A DNA stretch of 64,000 bases from an uncultured Mitsuokella sp. GTDB taxonomy: Bacteria > Bacillota > Negativicutes > Selenomonadales > Selenomonadaceae. The stretch lies in assembly GCA_945877355.1 (NCBI GenBank), contig CAMCRT010000003.1, positions 30,025-94,024 of the forward strand, written 5' to 3'. Below are positions 26,198-34,622 of this stretch, piece by piece. The position numbers and the translations under genes were made by a program. The stretch's first letter is position 1, and every line of letters starts with the position of its first letter. Below the pieces are notes generated by a model. The model worked only from the letters and a program-made list of their open reading frames with translations. It searched no databases and was not told the DNA's origin.

Positions 26198-28666
26198 TTA
26201 GGATATGGTGACCGGCTTGATCTTCCAGATTTCCTTTGCATACTCCTCGATGGTACGGTCGGAGGAGAAGTAGCCGGCATTGGCGATGTTGACCGCCGAC
26301 ATGTGGGCCCAGCGCAGCTTCTCGCCGTAGCGCTTGTAGATTTCCTGATGGGCATCGGCGTAGGCATTGAAGTCCTTCAGGATGAAGAACTCGTCGTTTG
26401 CCTGGAGGATGGTGTCGAAGAGGGAGTGGAAGTCCCCGTAGGTGCCATCCGTCAGCTGGTTGATGACGAGGCGCACATTCTCGTTCTGGTTGTACTCGTC
26501 CCAGGCGGAATAGGAGCCCGTGGCGTAGTAGTTCAGGACCTCCTCCGCCGTCAGGCCGAAGATGACGCAGTTCTCGTCGCCCCCCACCTTCTCGCGGATC
26601 TCCACATTGGCGCCGTCCAGAGTGCCCAGGGTGATGGCGCCGTTTATCATGAACTTCATGTTGCCGGTGCCGGAGGCCTCCTTCGAGGCGGTGGAAATCT
26701 GCTCGGACACATCAGCGGCAGGATAGACCACCTCGCCGAGGGACACGCCGAAGTTCTCGATGAAGACGACCTTCAGCATGTCGTTTACCGCCGGGTCGTT
26801 GTTGACCTTGTCCGCCACCGCATTGATGAGGCGGATGGTCTTTTTCGCCACATAGTAGCCAGGAGCTGCCTTGCCGCCGAAGAAGTAGGTGGTGGGCAGC
26901 ATCTGATAGCTCTTGTCCGTCTTGAGCTTATGATACTGGAACATGATGTGGAGGATATTCATGAGCTGGCGCTTGTAGGAATGGATGCGCTTTACCTGGA
27001 TATCGAAGATGGTATGGGGGTCCACCACGATGCCCTGCTTCTCTTTTATGAGCCTAGCGAGGGCGTCCTTTCGGATTTCCTTGATCTTCGTGAGCTTCTC
27101 CAGGAAGGGCCGGTCATCCACATAGTCGTTCAGGAGATCCATCTGCTCCGGGTGACGGTGCCAGCGGCGGCTGCCGATGGTCTGGTCGATGAGATCCGAG
27201 AGCTCCGGATTTGCCCCCATGAGCCAGCGACGATGGGTGATGCCATTCGTCTTGTTGTTGAACATGTTGGGGTAGTAATCGTAGAAGTCCTTCAGCGTCG
27301 TGTGCTTCAGGATTTCCGAGTGGATCTTCGCCACGCCATTGACGCTGTGGCCGCCCACGATAGAGAGGCGGGCCATGTGGACGCAGTTGTCCTGGATGAT
27401 GGAGAGCTCGTGGACCTTGTCCTCGTTCTGCGGATAGCGCTCCCGCACGTCGATGAGCCAGCGGCGGTTGATTTCGTCAATAATCATGTAGATGCGGGGC
27501 AGCAGGTTGCGGAACATGCCCACCTCCCACTTCTCCAAGGCCTCCGGCATGATGGTGTGGTTCGTATAGGCGATGGTCTCGCGGGTGATGCTCCAGGCCT
27601 CGTCCCACTCGAAGTCCTTCTCATCCACGAGAATGCGCATGAGCTCTGCCACGCAGAGGGCCGGATGAGTATCGTTGATATGGATGGCCACATGCTTTGC
27701 GAACTCGTGGAGATCGCCGCCCTCCCGGAGGTAGTGGCGGACGATGCTCTGGACGCCGGCGGAGACCATGAAGTACTCCTGGATGAGGCGGGTCTGCTTC
27801 CCCTCGTAGGTGCTGTCATCCGGGTAGAGGGAGCGGGTGATGTTCTCCACGAAGCGGCGATACTCCCGCTTCTGATGGATCTGCTCCTGGGTAAGGCGCC
27901 CGTAGTCGGAAAAGTCCCGGTCCACCTCGGCGCTCCAGAGCCGAAGCGTATTCACCGTATGGTTGTGGTAGCCAACCACCGGCACATCGTAGGGGACGCC
28001 CATGATGGTCATGGCATTCTCATGGACGAGCTTCAGCTTGCCGTCCTCCAGCTTCTTCATGTAGGCATTGCCGTAGAACTTGACATCCACAGACTTATCG
28101 GGGTTCCGATACTCCCAAGCGAAGCCGTCCTTCAGCCAGTTGTCCGGGATCTCGACCTGGTTGCCGTCGATGATCTTCTGCTCGAAGAGGCCGTACTTGT
28201 AGCGGATGCTGCAGCCGTGGCCCGGCAGGCTGTGGGCAGCCAGGGAGTCGATGAAGCAGGCGGCGAGACGGCCGAGGCCGCCGTTGCCGAGGCCAGCGTC
28301 TGGCTCCTGCTCATAGACCTCCGGCAGCTTCAGCTTGAAGTCCTGGAGCACCTCGGAGACAGCCTCCTCGATGCCGAGGTTCAGAAGGTTCGACTTTAGG
28401 AGGCGGCCCAGCAGGAATTCGATGGAGAAGTAATAGACCTGCTTCGTGTTCTTCTCGCCATAGGCCTTGTTCGTATTGATCCAGTTTTCAGAAATAAACT
28501 GCTTGGCTGTGGCGGCCACCGTCTTGTAGATCTCATTTTCCGTGAGATCCTTGAGGTCGCGGCCCCACATGATGTGTGCCGTCTGGGTGAATCGGGTCTT
28601 GATGTTTTCCTTGAGCTTTTCAAACTCGCGGCTCTTTGCCTTTTGTTCTTTCGTTTCTCGTGCCAA
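26198..28666 (-). CDS. glgP: Glycogen/maltodextrin phosphorylase GlgP
   Basis: This GT35 phosphorylase releases glucose-1-phosphate from alpha-1,4-glucans. The 822-residue protein includes DAGLGNGGLGRLAACFIDSL near the N-terminus, HINDTHPALCVAELMR in the middle and, at the PLP site, ASGTGNMKFMINGAITLGTLDG with the PLP-lysine in GNMKF. Length matches the family. I place the start at a TTG (28666), eight nt after GGGAG; an ATG five codons upstream has no site. It has its own promoter (28779-28807) with an approximately 100-nt leader containing two hairpins. It starts the second glycogen transcript. Confidence 0.95.
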   Translation of the reverse strand: MARETKEQKAKSREFEKLKENIKTRFTQTAHIMWGRDLKDLTENEIYKTVAATAKQFISENWINTNKAYGEKNTKQVYYFSIEFLLGRLLKSNLLNLGIEEAVSEVLQDFKLKLPEVYEQEPDAGLGNGGLGRLAACFIDSLAAHSLPGHGCSIRYKYGLFEQKIIDGNQVEIPDNWLKDGFAWEYRNPDKSVDVKFYGNAYMKKLEDGKLKLVHENAMTIMGVPYDVPVVGYHNHTVNTLRLWSAEVDRDFSDYGRLTQEQIHQKREYRRFVENITRSLYPDDSTYEGKQTRLIQEYFMVSAGVQSIVRHYLREGGDLHEFAKHVAIHINDTHPALCVAELMRILVDEKDFEWDEAWSITRETIAYTNHTIMPEALEKWEVGMFRNLLPRIYMIIDEINRRWLIDVRERYPQNEDKVHELSIIQDNCVHMARLSIVGGHSVNGVAKIHSEILKHTTLKDFYDYYPNMFNNKTNGITHRRWLMGANPELSDLIDQTIGSRRWHRHPEQMDLLNDYVDDRPFLEKLTKIKEIRKDALARLIKEKQGIVVDPHTIFDIQVKRIHSYKRQLMNILHIMFQYHKLKTDKSYQMLPTTYFFGGKAAPGYYVAKKTIRLINAVADKVNNDPAVNDMLKVVFIENFGVSLGEVVYPAADVSEQISTASKEASGTGNMKFMINGAITLGTLDGANVEIREKVGGDENCVIFGLTAEEVLNYYATGSYSAWDEYNQNENVRLVINQLTDGTYGDFHSLFDTILQANDEFFILKDFNAYADAHQEIYKRYGEKLRWAHMSAVNIANAGYFSSDRTIEEYAKEIWKIKPVTIS

Positions 28667-28778
28667 ATTCAACACTCCCATTCAAATCTTGCATTTCGGG
28701 TTTGTCGGGACAGCCTCCTCGCCGTCCGTATTGCAGCCCTCCTGGCTGCCGGCAAAAGGGCTTTGCCTTTCTTCTTTA

Positions 28779-28807
28779 TTATCCTGTCAGAATACTTGGA
28801 AGTCAAG
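28779..28807 (-). promoter_or_regulatory. Promoter of glgP-glgB-glgA-GH13/GH77
   Basis: Minus-strand TTGACT (28802-28807) and GATAAT (28779-28784) have a 17-bp spacer. Two GC hairpins (about 28722-28738 and 28745-28764) follow in the leader. Confidence 0.7.
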
Positions 28808-28877
28808 TAAAGAAGCTGGAACAAATTCCCTATTCCTGCAAAGGCCTGCAGCGAGCCTTCTCTTCGCCGCTTGCCGC

Positions 28878-28940
28878 AAAAAACAAAAGGTGCCGCCGTA
28901 ATATCCAGCCGTCTTTGGCAATCGAATCATTACGGCGGCA
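28878..28940 (-). terminator. Terminator-like hairpin after glgD
   Basis: A perfect 12-bp stem (28929-28940 with 28891-28902) closes a 26-nt loop, followed on the minus strand by CCTTTTGTTTTTTG. It separates glgCD from glgP and, with the promoter at 28779-28807, divides the glycogen genes into two transcripts. Confidence 0.75.
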
Positions 28941-28951
28941 CGCCTTATGCA

Positions 28952-30058
28952 TTATATGACAGTACGCTTTGTGATGATGAGCGGGTAGTTCGAGGCACCC
29001 TTGAGCCATTTCTCCTTTGTGATGACCACGTTCTTGTCGGTTATCACGTTCTCCACGAGGGCCCCTTCCTTTACGGCGCTCTTCTGCATGATGATGGAGT
29101 TCTTGACCTCTGCACCCTCCTCCACCGTCACGCCGCGGAAGAGAATAGAGTTCTCCACCTTGCCGCGGATGATGCAGCCATTGGCCACGAGGGAGTTCTT
29201 CACGTCCGCCGTCGCCTTGTACTCCACGGGGACCTCATCCTTCGTCTTCGTGTAGATGGGGTGCTCGCCCATGAAGAGCGTCTCCCAGTTCTCCGGCTGT
29301 AGTAGGTCCATGTTCGCCTTGTAGAAGGAGGCGATGGAGTCGATATGGGCCACATAGCCGTCATGGGCCATGGCATACATGGTGTAGTCATTCATGCGGC
29401 GGATGATGGCATCCATGAGGAAGTCCTGGCCGCCATGCTCATAGGTGTAGCGGACCATCTCCACGAAGATGCGCTTCTCCATGAGGTAGATGCCAAGCGA
29501 CACCTTCATGCCGTCATAGACCACGGGCTTTTCTGCGATATCCGACACGAGGCCGCTGGCCTCCGTCTCGAGAACCACGTTCTTCCCCTGGGTCTCCTGC
29601 TCTGCCACATGGTAGACCATGGAAATCTCCGCCCCCGTATTCTGGTGGAAGCGCAGGAGCTTCGAGAAGTCGATGTTGTAGATGAAGCTGCCGCTCGTCA
29701 GCATGATGTACTTCTGGGAGCTGTGCTCGATAAAGTCGAGGTTGTGGTAGAAGTTCTTGAGGTCGCCCCGGCGGCTGATCTCATCCTTCTGGGGGGTCGG
29801 CAGGTAGAAGAGGCCATCGTGGCGGCGGGCCAGGTCCCAGTCCTTGCCGGAGCGGAGATGGTCGAGGACGGACCTGCCCTTGTTGGGAAGCATGACGCCC
29901 ACATTCACGACGCCGGAATTCACGAGGCTCGACAGGGCGAAGTCGATGAGGCGGTAGCGCCCGGCGAAGGGGAGGGACTCCACAGCCCGGCGCTCCGTCA
30001 GCTCCCGGATCAGAGTGTCGTCCTCCTGCATGTTGATGATGCCCATTACTGTTTTCAC
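28952..30058 (-). CDS. glgD: GlgD, regulatory-type ADP-glucose pyrophosphorylase subunit
   Basis: GlgD is a paralogue of GlgC that forms a hetero-oligomer and modulates ADP-glucose synthesis in Clostridia and Bacilli. The 368-residue protein starts MKTVMGIINMQEDDTLIREL and lacks the GlgC signature GGQGSRLG at its N-terminus, typical of the non-catalytic D type. It retains the nucleotidyltransferase fold and C-terminal left-handed beta-helix repeats (SILFRGVTVEEGAEVKNSI). I prefer the GTG at 30058 (GGAG eight nt upstream); a GTG three codons earlier overlaps that site. It lies 46 nt after glgC. Confidence 0.94.
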   Translation of the reverse strand: MKTVMGIINMQEDDTLIRELTERRAVESLPFAGRYRLIDFALSSLVNSGVVNVGVMLPNKGRSVLDHLRSGKDWDLARRHDGLFYLPTPQKDEISRRGDLKNFYHNLDFIEHSSQKYIMLTSGSFIYNIDFSKLLRFHQNTGAEISMVYHVAEQETQGKNVVLETEASGLVSDIAEKPVVYDGMKVSLGIYLMEKRIFVEMVRYTYEHGGQDFLMDAIIRRMNDYTMYAMAHDGYVAHIDSIASFYKANMDLLQPENWETLFMGEHPIYTKTKDEVPVEYKATADVKNSLVANGCIIRGKVENSILFRGVTVEEGAEVKNSIIMQKSAVKEGALVENVITDKNVVITKEKWLKGASNYPLIITKRTVI

Positions 30059-30104
30059 GTTGCTCACTCCGTTCTTACATTACTTGTCCAGCATTGGGCA
30101 TATT

Positions 30105-31259
30105 TCAGCCGACGCGCATGGTGCCATCGAGGGCGCGCACATGCTCCCCGTCGGCGATGACGGTGATGGCCTCCTTCTCGCCCGTGACCTTCGCGCCCTC
30201 CTCGATGACGCAGTTCTGGGCCACGATGGCGTACTCGACGCTGGCCCCCTCCTGGATGACGGTGGAGGGCATGATGACCGAGTCCTTCACGTGGGCGCCA
30301 CGGCCGATGCGCACGCCCGGGAAGATGACGGAGTTCTCGACGGTGCCCAGCACCATGGAGCCCTCGCTGATCATGGAGTTCGTGATTTCCGCCTCCGGGC
30401 CCACGAACTGGGGCGGCATCGGAGGATTCGAGGAATAGATCTTCCAGTCTCCATTGAGGTCCACAGGGAGGTTGTCCTGCAGGAGATCCATATTGGCCTG
30501 CCACAGGCTCTCGATGGTTCCCACATCCTTCCAGTAGCCGTCAAAGGCGTAGGAGAAGAGGCGGCCGTTATCCGCAAGCATCTTGGGGATGATGTTCTTG
30601 CCGAAGTCATGGGCGCTCGTCTCGTCCTTTGCGTCCTCCTCGAGATACTTCTTGAGGTAATCCGTGCTGAAAATATAGATGCCCATGGAGGCGAGGTTGC
30701 TCTTCGGCTTTGCGGGCTTCTCCTCAAACTCCAGGATGCGGCCCGTCTTGTCCGTGTTCATGATGCCGAAGCGGGGCGCCTCGTCCCAAGGAACCTCGAT
30801 GACGCCGATGGTGGCCTCTGCCTGGTTCATCTTGTGGGCCTCGAGCATCCAGGAGTAGTCCATGGTGTAGATGTGGTCGCCGGAGAGGATGAGCACATAG
30901 TCAGGATCCGCCAGCTCGATGAAGTTCAGGTTCTGATAGATGGCGTCTGCCGTGCCGCGATACCAATCCGCGCCCTTCTCACGAGCGTAGGGGGGCAGGA
31001 TGAAGATGCCGCCCTCCCGCTTGTCGAGGTCCCAGGGGCTGCCGGAGGCGAGGTAGTTGTTGAGCTCAAGCGGACGATACTGGGTCAGGACGCCGACCTT
31101 GTCGATGCCGGAGTTCGCGCAGTTCGACAGCGGGAAATCGATGATGCGATACTTCCCGCCGAAAGGTACAGCGGGCTTTGCGATCTTCTTCGTCAGGGCC
31201 CCGAGGCGGCTGCCCTGTCCTCCTGCCAATATCATGGCCAAGCATTCTGTCTTTCTCAT
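30105..31259 (-). CDS. glgC: Glucose-1-phosphate adenylyltransferase GlgC
   Basis: GlgC makes ADP-glucose from glucose-1-phosphate and ATP, the committed step of glycogen synthesis. Signatures visible: [32 protein letters not shown] region at the N-terminus, the WYRGTADAI loop, and [12 protein letters not shown]-terminal beta-helix has hexapeptide-like repeats ([17 protein letters not shown]). The 384 residues match the bacterial family. The ATG follows AAGGGGGATTTATC. It is the first gene of the glycogen cluster and pairs with glgD. The upstream 458-bp gap contains two spaced inverted repeats that may be regulatory. Confidence 0.96.
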   Translation of the reverse strand: MRKTECLAMILAGGQGSRLGALTKKIAKPAVPFGGKYRIIDFPLSNCANSGIDKVGVLTQYRPLELNNYLASGSPWDLDKREGGIFILPPYAREKGADWYRGTADAIYQNLNFIELADPDYVLILSGDHIYTMDYSWMLEAHKMNQAEATIGVIEVPWDEAPRFGIMNTDKTGRILEFEEKPAKPKSNLASMGIYIFSTDYLKKYLEEDAKDETSAHDFGKNIIPKMLADNGRLFSYAFDGYWKDVGTIESLWQANMDLLQDNLPVDLNGDWKIYSSNPPMPPQFVGPEAEITNSMISEGSMVLGTVENSVIFPGVRIGRGAHVKDSVIMPSTVIQEGASVEYAIVAQNCVIEEGAKVTGEKEAITVIADGEHVRALDGTMRVG

Positions 31260-31385
31260 GATAAATCCCCCTTGTCGTTTCGCGACCGGTCTCCCCTATC
31301 ACGCCGGCCGCACTGTGTACGCGAGCGCTGCGGAATATCCACAGCATTTATGTATCACATCGCATCTTTTGTCCCCTATCCTTTG

Positions 31386-31468
31386 GATACGCCAGCTATC
31401 AATATTTATTTTCTATGGCGTATCTTTTTCCTGTAAATCAAAACCTCTAAATTCTTTTAAATTTACAG
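31386..31468. promoter_or_regulatory. Two spaced inverted repeats upstream of glgC
   Basis: The stretch 31260-31717 has no gene. It contains an inverted repeat with 9-bp arms GATACGCCA (31386-31394) and TGGCGTATC (31416-31424), 21 bp apart. A second has 8-bp arms (31431-31438 and 31461-31468), 22 bp apart. The surrounding DNA is AT-rich. These could be operator dyads for the glg operon or, for the first one, a hairpin with a following T5 on the plus strand. I could not fix an unambiguous glgC promoter. Confidence 0.4.
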
Positions 31469-31702
31469 TCTATTCAAAAAATGCGTATGCAATTATCATG
31501 GAATTTGCATCTCGAAGCAGGTCTAATCTGGAACAAAGCTTAGAGAATGCGACAACAACTCTTGTTCATTTTATACTATTTTATACGCTTATTATTCTGT
31601 ATCCGATGGATTTTTCCTGCTAGAAAATCTTGAAAAGTAAAAATTTATCCCATAAATTTTCACGCAGTACCCTTCCGGCCATTCCAGGCAGCTAAACGTG
31701 CA

Positions 31703-31731
31703 AAAAAAATAAGGGCTTTACACAAAAGCCC
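31703..31731 (-). terminator. Terminator overlapping the stop codon of the small membrane protein gene
   Basis: Stem GGGCTTT/AAAGCCC (31725-31731 with 31713-31719) with 5-nt loop, followed on the minus strand by TTATTTTTTTT. The stop codon lies in the loop/stem. Confidence 0.85.
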
Positions 31732-32062
31732 AGAAAAGTGTGCCAAAGAAGAGTGCGATGCTGAAGCCCCGCAGCCCGTTCGCGACAGGTGTGCGCAGGG
31801 CAGGCGGGAGATAGATGGTCAGTATGCGGCTCTCGTAGACGAGAAAGGAGAAAGCCGCCAGTGCCAGCGGGAGATCCCCATTTGCGCTGGCGTAGAGCAC
31901 GGCGATGCAGGCGAAGATCGTCCAGAGCTTCTCGCCGCGGGTCAGCCGCTTTTTCTGGCTGCGGGAGCGCGCCTCCTCCGCCTCCTGCTCCTGCTCAGCC
32001 CGCGACAGGGGCAGTCCCAGCTCATCCACCGGCGTATTCTCCTTGAACCACTGATAGCGCAC
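31718..32062 (-). CDS. Small membrane protein, unknown
   Basis: I do not recognise this 114-residue protein. The N-terminal 45 residues are polar and charged (LSRAEQEQEAEEARSRSQKK). Two or three hydrophobic segments follow (KLWTIFACIAVLYASA, LPLALAAFSFLVYES and GFSIALFFGTLFWAFV). The gene begins with GTG, with GGAGGAGAGCGCA before it. It is 30 nt downstream of the amidase gene and ends in a terminator, so the two form a transcription unit. A role with the amidase at the inner membrane is possible but not supported by any motif. Confidence 0.75.
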   Translation of the reverse strand: MRYQWFKENTPVDELGLPLSRAEQEQEAEEARSRSQKKRLTRGEKLWTIFACIAVLYASANGDLPLALAAFSFLVYESRILTIYLPPALRTPVANGLRGFSIALFFGTLFWAFV

Positions 32063-32092
32063 TGCGCTCTCCTCCTCTCCCTATCAAGATCC

Positions 32093-32677
32093 TCAGTATA
32101 TATAAGCATTTTGCGCCTGCTCGATAAGCTCCGGGAGACGCACATAGAGATTCTCCCCCGGGCAGGCTGTCGCATTGAAGTCCCGATGGCCGAAGACCGT
32201 CGAGTCCGACGGGCTGAAGCCGTAATGACGGCACAGCGCCGCGATGAGGCGGGCCGCCGCGTCCATCTGCTCCGGCTCCGGCTCCGCCTCCTCGAAGTTT
32301 CCGACGATATTGACGCCGACGGTGTGGCCGTTTTGCCCATGGCAGTGGGCTCCCACCGCCTGGAGGGGGCGCCCCTCCTCGATGGCCCCGTCCTTCCGTA
32401 TGAGGAAATGGTAGCCGATGCCCGACCAGCCATTATGAAGATGCCACTGGTGGACGGTTGCCGCCGACACGTCCGCATTCGTATTGCCGATATGATGCAC
32501 GATGATGGCATCCGTCACCGTCCGATTCGAAAGAGAGCGGAAGGAGAGATGCGTCGGGCGCACCGTGATGCCCATGAGGCTTCCGCCCGCATTCCACGCC
32601 GCCTCTGCTGCCCGTGGAAAAAGGAGCGCCCCCAATCCAAAACAAACGGCGCTCCGAATAAAATCCCTGCGTTTCAT
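32093..32677 (-). CDS. N-acetylmuramoyl-L-alanine amidase (PGRP/Amidase_2), Tat-type signal
   Basis: The mature domain has IIVHHIGNTNADVSAATVHQWH, HNGWSGIGYHFLIRKDG, VGVNIVGNF and FGHRDFNATACPG: zinc ligands His, His and Cys of the amidase_2/PGRP fold, which cleaves the MurNAc-L-Ala bond of peptidoglycan. Length is 194 residues with a start at 32677 (AAAGGATTC), where MKRRDFIRSAVCFGLGALLF is a twin-arginine-like signal. A longer frame from 32815 would overlap the terminator of the preceding gene and is rejected. It acts in the periplasm or envelope and is followed by the small membrane protein. Confidence 0.9.
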   Translation of the reverse strand: MKRRDFIRSAVCFGLGALLFPRAAEAAWNAGGSLMGITVRPTHLSFRSLSNRTVTDAIIVHHIGNTNADVSAATVHQWHLHNGWSGIGYHFLIRKDGAIEEGRPLQAVGAHCHGQNGHTVGVNIVGNFEEAEPEPEQMDAAARLIAALCRHYGFSPSDSTVFGHRDFNATACPGENLYVRLPELIEQAQNAYIY

Positions 32678-32752
32678 GAATCCTTTCCCGCGCACCCCGT
32701 GCGCAACTGATACTTTACCGCAATTAGTATAGAATCCCCACATGAAAATCCG

Positions 32753-32780
32753 ATAAAAAAAGACCGCCGAAGCGGCCTTT
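32753..32780 (-). terminator. Terminator of the GGDEF/EAL gene
   Basis: A stem with TTCG tetraloop (arms about 32772-32780 and 32759-32767) is followed by TTTTTT on the minus strand, just after the stop codon at 32787. Confidence 0.85.
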
Positions 32781-32786
32781 TCCTTT

Positions 32787-34469
32787 TCATGCCATTTTTT
32801 CCGCATATTTTTCAAATTCGCTGAACTCGACGGGCGGCGAGTAGTAGTAGCCCTGCAGGCTCGCTACGCTGCAGCCCAGGAGGAACGTGCGCATGGTGGG
32901 GCTCTCGATGCCCTCGACGCAGATCTTGTCGGAGTATATGGAGAGGAAGTCCGTCAGCCGATGAACGAAATTCTGGCAGGAGGCATCCTCCAGCAGGTTC
33001 ATGACGAAGCTGCGGTCGATCTTCACGCAATCCACCGGCATGGCATTCAGGATGCTGAGCGACGAGTAGCCGGTGCCGAAGTCGTCCACCGCCACCTGGA
33101 TGCCCAGGGCGCGGATCTCCGTGACGAGGTGGCGAAGCCTGTCCACCTCCAGCAGGCGGCAACGCTCCGTGAGCTCCAGACAGAGATTCTTGGGGGGATA
33201 GCCCGTCTCCTTCAGGATGGACTTCAGATTGTCAAGGAAGCTCGGATTCTCCATCTGGGAGTAGGAGAGATTCACATTCATAACGAAGTCCGGGTGATCC
33301 CGCAGGATTTCCTTCCCGTCCACCATCGCTCGGTGGAGGATCCAGTGGCCCAGCTTCTGGTAGGCGGAGTCCTCCTCCAGCACTGGGATGAAGTCATTGG
33401 GCATCACCGTGCCATAGGGCTCTCCCCGCCAGCGGATGAGGGCCTCTGCTCCCTTGAGCTTTTCCGTGGCGCAGTCCACGACAGGCTGATAGCAAAGGTA
33501 GAACCCGCGGCAATCATCCACGATTGCCTCCCGGATCTTGCTGATCTTTGCCAGGGAGTTCTGTCCGTCCTGCCCTGCCACATCCTCGTAGCTCACGAGA
33601 TTGCCGAAATAGCGGTGCTTCGACAGGCCGTAGGCGTAGAGCAGGCAGGAGTAGACCGCCTTGCCGTTCATGGCCCCGTCCCCGATGGTGAGCACGGAGG
33701 ACTTCAGTGCGAAGGGCATCTTGTGGTCGTCGATCCAGACGCCCGCCTTGATCCGCTCGTGGATCTCATTGTAGCCCCGCTGGATCTCCTGCACCGTCAT
33801 GCTGGAGGAAACCACGGCGAATGTGGCGCCATCCATGCGGTAGATGGTCCCCCTGCCCTTCAGGAACTCCTTCAGGATATGGCCGAAGGACTGGATGAGC
33901 CGGTTGCCAAAGGCATAGCCGTAGAGGTTGTTGTACTCGGAGAGCCTCTGGATGCCCGCCAGCCACACGCAGGCCTTCTGGTGCTGATTCAGCCGGTTCT
34001 CCACATCGTAGAAGAATCCGTATTGATTGCGAAAGCCCGTCAGGGAGTCAATGTAACTCTTGCTCTTATGGTTCGTCATGGAGCAGGCCAGATAGTGGCG
34101 CTGCCCCTCGCCGTCGTGGATGAGGGCGCCGTGGATCGTGACCACCACGTATTCCCCATTCACATTTTTCATGCGGGCCTCTACATCGTGGGCATTCGTC
34201 TCGCCCTCCAGGAGGCTCTTCATGCCGAGGCGGTAGTACTCCAGATCCTCCGGGTGGACAAGGGACTCCAGAGCCGCCAGGCCCTCCCCATAGTCCTCGA
34301 AGATATTCTGTTTTAAATCAAATTCCAGGAGGATGTGCTCGGAGGCGAGAAACCTCTTTGTGGAGAAGTCCAGCAAAAAGATATACGCGCCACCGGATAC
34401 GACGCGAAGCGCATCAAAGACCTCGTGGAATGAACCCGTCTCCTTGCTATTCTTTTTGATTGCATCCAT
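32787..34469 (-). CDS. PAS-like, degenerate GGDEF and EAL domain protein
   Basis: A 560-residue, soluble cyclic-di-GMP signalling protein. An N-terminal sensor (about 1-130, PAS-like with VHPEDLEYYRLGM) precedes a GGDEF-like domain (about 135-290). There the signature GGDEF is replaced by RMDGATFAVV, so cyclase activity is unlikely. The EAL domain (about 305-560) retains GAEALIRWRG, NVNLSYSQM, ELTERCRLL and DDFGTGYSSL, and ends GYYYSPPV. These are the residues needed for metal binding and hydrolysis, so it is probably a phosphodiesterase. The start has GGAGCGATAGAC. It has its own promoter (34530-34558) and terminator. Confidence 0.9.
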   Translation of the reverse strand: MDAIKKNSKETGSFHEVFDALRVVSGGAYIFLLDFSTKRFLASEHILLEFDLKQNIFEDYGEGLAALESLVHPEDLEYYRLGMKSLLEGETNAHDVEARMKNVNGEYVVVTIHGALIHDGEGQRHYLACSMTNHKSKSYIDSLTGFRNQYGFFYDVENRLNQHQKACVWLAGIQRLSEYNNLYGYAFGNRLIQSFGHILKEFLKGRGTIYRMDGATFAVVSSSMTVQEIQRGYNEIHERIKAGVWIDDHKMPFALKSSVLTIGDGAMNGKAVYSCLLYAYGLSKHRYFGNLVSYEDVAGQDGQNSLAKISKIREAIVDDCRGFYLCYQPVVDCATEKLKGAEALIRWRGEPYGTVMPNDFIPVLEEDSAYQKLGHWILHRAMVDGKEILRDHPDFVMNVNLSYSQMENPSFLDNLKSILKETGYPPKNLCLELTERCRLLEVDRLRHLVTEIRALGIQVAVDDFGTGYSSLSILNAMPVDCVKIDRSFVMNLLEDASCQNFVHRLTDFLSIYSDKICVEGIESPTMRTFLLGCSVASLQGYYYSPPVEFSEFEKYAEKMA

Positions 34470-34529
34470 GTCTATCGCTCCAAATGACCCAATCCCGTCA
34501 GATAGATAACTGTTTCCATTAATGTGGAT

Positions 34530-34558
34530 ATTATAGACCTATTTTCCTAAAAAAGCAA
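34530..34558 (-). promoter_or_regulatory. Promoter of the GGDEF/EAL gene
   Basis: Minus-strand TTGCTT (34553-34558) and TATAAT (34530-34535) are 17 bp apart. The -35 lies inside the second arm of the terminator of the upstream ABC gene. Confidence 0.7.
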
Positions 34559-34584
34559 GGAAATGAATGAACAAATCCTTGCTT
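34547..34584 (-). terminator. Terminator of the SbmA/YddA-type ABC gene
   Basis: A 9-bp stem (34576-34584 with 34553-34561) is followed by TTTTTT on the minus strand. Confidence 0.82.
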
Positions 34585-34622
34585 TACAGATTTTTTCTAA
34601 TAAAACTTTTTTGTCTACAATT

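Noticed and set aside
24127-28399. Long plus-strand frames opposite glgB and glgP
   Set aside because: Same antisense shadow effect; the minus-strand genes carry full enzyme motifs and ribosome-binding sites.
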